DNA of 63,645 bases from Paraburkholderia lycopersici (GTDB taxonomy: Bacteria > Pseudomonadota > Gammaproteobacteria > Burkholderiales > Burkholderiaceae). Below the pieces are notes generated by a model. The model made no database searches, had not been told where the DNA came from, and worked only from the letters and a program-made list of their open reading frames with translations. A program made the position numbers and the translations under genes. Each line of letters starts with the position of its first letter. Positions within the stretch are counted from its first letter, which is position 1. The stretch lies in contig NZ_FMYQ01000036.1 in assembly GCF_900096975.1 (NCBI RefSeq), positions 1 to 63,645 on the forward strand. The letters are read 5' to 3'. Of this stretch, positions 62,614 to 63,645 are shown piece after piece.

Positions 62614-63411
62614 ATGAGTGCGAACCCGGCCAGCAACGCGAATTCTACCGCTCCCGAGAGCGGGGCCCATGCGTCCGCGCCTGCGGTTTCGCCGTCCCCG
62701 ACCTTCAGTCCGCTGTATCAGCAAATCAAGGGGCTCATTACACAGAGCCTCGAGTCCGGCGAATGGAAGCCCGGCGAAATCATCCCCAGCGAAGTCGAAC
62801 TGGCCGCCCGTTACAAGGTGAGCCAGGGGACCGTGCGCAAGGCGATCGACGAACTGGCCGCCGACAATCTGCTGGTGCGCCGTCAAGGCAAGGGCACCTT
62901 TGTTGCGACGCACAACGAAGAGCGCGCCCAGTTTCGCTTCCTGAGATTACTCGCCGATGATGGCGCCGAGCACCCGCACGTGAGCAAGCTGCTCGAGTGC
63001 CGCCGCCTGCGCGCCTCGGCGGAGATCGCGCGCCAGCTCGAACTCAAGCCCGCGGACCCAGTGGTGCTGATCCGGCGCCTGCTGCAGTTCGACGGCGAAA
63101 GCACCGTGCTCGACGAGATCTGGCTGCCCGGCGGCGTGTTCCGCGGGCTCACGAGCGAGCGCCTCGCCGAATACAAGGGGCCGCTCTATGCGATGTTCGA
63201 AACGGAGTTCGGCACGCGCATGATCCGCGCGACGGAGAAGATTCGCGCGGTGGCCGCCGAGCCCACCGTGGCCGATCTTCTCAAGGTGCCCGCCGGTTTT
63301 CCTTTGCTGTCGGTCGAGCGGGTGTCCTATACCTATGGAGACCGGCCAGTCGAGGTGCGCCGTGGATGGTATGTCACAACCGGGTACTACTATCAGAATG
63401 ATTTGAGTTGA
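62614..63411 (+). CDS. GntR-family (HutC-type) transcriptional regulator
   Basis: A 265-residue regulator. A low-complexity Ala/Ser/Pro stretch (1 to about 28) is followed by a GntR winged helix (SPLYQQIKGLITQSLESGEW, then PSEVELAARYKVSQGTVRKA) and a UTRA effector domain (EIARQLELKPADPVVLIRRL, SVERVSYTYGDRPVEVRRGW). Starts at 62605 and 62614 are both possible. It lies 147 bp upstream of sdhC and divergent from mdh, so it may control TCA genes. Ligand unknown, plausibly a TCA or methylcitrate intermediate. Confidence 0.8.
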   Translation: MSANPASNANSTAPESGAHASAPAVSPSPTFSPLYQQIKGLITQSLESGEWKPGEIIPSEVELAARYKVSQGTVRKAIDELAADNLLVRRQGKGTFVATHNEERAQFRFLRLLADDGAEHPHVSKLLECRRLRASAEIARQLELKPADPVVLIRRLLQFDGESTVLDEIWLPGGVFRGLTSERLAEYKGPLYAMFETEFGTRMIRATEKIRAVAAEPTVADLLKVPAGFPLLSVERVSYTYGDRPVEVRRGWYVTTGYYYQNDLS

Positions 63412-63517
63412 CGGGCGGCCGCGCGAGGCGCGGCGCCTTTCCCCACGTGCCTTTGCTTGCGCGCCCCACCAGCTGCTCCCGAGGTGGATTTCGCTGCAGC
63501 GCGATATGAAAAGGCGC

Positions 63518-63542
63518 TAAAATCGCGAATTAGTGTTAACAC
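63518..63542 (+). promoter_or_regulatory. Possible sdhC promoter region
   Basis: TAAAAT (63518-63523) could be a -10 box, without a clear -35. A 10-bp palindrome GTGTTAACAC (63533-63542) lies between it and the sdhC ribosome site (AGGGG, 63548-63551 region). Confidence 0.3.
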
Positions 63543-63558
63543 ATAGTAGGGGTCTAGC

Positions 63559-63645
63559 ATGGCAGAAGCCGCAAAAAAACCGAGGCCGGAATACCGGAAC
63601 ATCGGGCTTGGGCAGATATTGTTCGCATACCGCCTGCCTCTGGCC
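63559..63645 (+). CDS. sdhC: Succinate dehydrogenase cytochrome b556 subunit, N-terminus (partial)
   Basis: Only the first 29 codons are present (MAEAAKKPRPEYRNIGLGQI then LFAYRLPLA). The RPEYRNIGLGQI start followed by YRLP is characteristic of SdhC from Burkholderia relatives. It would anchor the succinate dehydrogenase complex in the inner membrane and help bind heme and quinone. The remaining sdh genes should follow beyond the window. AGGGG lies about 7 bases before the ATG. Confidence 0.75.
   Translation, partial: MAEAAKKPRPEYRNIGLGQILFAYRLPLA

Noticed and set aside
1..63645. Mobile elements, CRISPR arrays, tRNA or rRNA genes
   Set aside because: I looked for transposase motifs, regularly spaced repeats and T-loop-like sequences and saw none that hold up.

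Overview
The window is GC-rich, densely coded bacterial chromosome that looks like a Burkholderiaceae genome of the Paraburkholderia/Caballeronia/Burkholderia type. I judge this from protein style (short H-NS paralogue with an A/T-hook-like end, MocR and LysR regulators, NodT lipoproteins) and from a TCA block in which mdh, a CoA-ester lyase, prpD and acnA face a GntR regulator and sdhC. I saw no rRNA, tRNA, insertion sequence, prophage or CRISPR array. Taxonomy is inference from gene content; no search was possible.

Layout. 1-2.4 kb: the end of a meta-cleavage (mhp) operon for 3-hydroxyphenylpropionate-type aromatics: aldolase tail, MhpT transporter, MhpC hydrolase, closed by a strong terminator. 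2.6-8.1 kb: a LysR regulator divergent from a two-module FAD/Fe-S D-2-hydroxyglutarate dehydrogenase (YdiJ type), with a convergent GntP permease. 8.3-11.6 kb: small exported proteins, a LuxR-type regulator, a 75-aa protein and an H-NS paralogue. 12.1-16.3 kb: release factor 3 and a Pat-like GNAT acetyltransferase whose ligase half has lost its catalytic parts. 17.2-22.2 kb: an IclR regulator divergent from four genes of the non-phosphorylating L-fucose pathway (dehydrogenase, lactonase, ketodeoxyfuconate dehydrogenase, FAH-type hydrolase); the dehydratase and transporter are not here. 22.2-29.2 kb: thioesterase, chemoreceptor, AGE-family epimerase, MgtC-like protein, flavin reductase and small membrane proteins, including a 51-aa ORF behind a tandem AGGGAAAACCC motif.

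29.5-40.7 kb: bifunctional penicillin-binding protein 1A, a CopA-type copper ATPase with a CueR-type 19-bp-spacer promoter, a DUF1254 lipoprotein and a 1257-aa DUF748/AsmA-like envelope protein. 40.7-48.5 kb: a MocR regulator divergent from a four-gene polyamine-type ABC importer, then a convergent amidase. 48.6-53.9 kb: a translationally coupled TetR-HlyD-ABC ATPase-ABC permease-outer membrane factor operon, a complete tripartite exporter behind a palindromic operator. 54.0-54.7 kb: an orphan NarL-type response regulator. 54.8-62.0 kb: a TCA/methylcitrate block on the minus strand (mdh, CoA-ester lyase, small exported protein, prpD, acnA). 62.5-63.6 kb: a GntR/HutC regulator behind a perfect 22-bp palindrome, then the start of sdhC, cut by the window edge.

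No single locus is an obviously new system. The items most worth a second look are the ligase-dead acetyltransferase, the tandem motif with its micro-ORF, the GntR palindrome between mdh and sdh, and several intercistronic hairpins. Start codons were chosen by ribosome-binding site, family length and promoter position where possible; uncertain ones are flagged.
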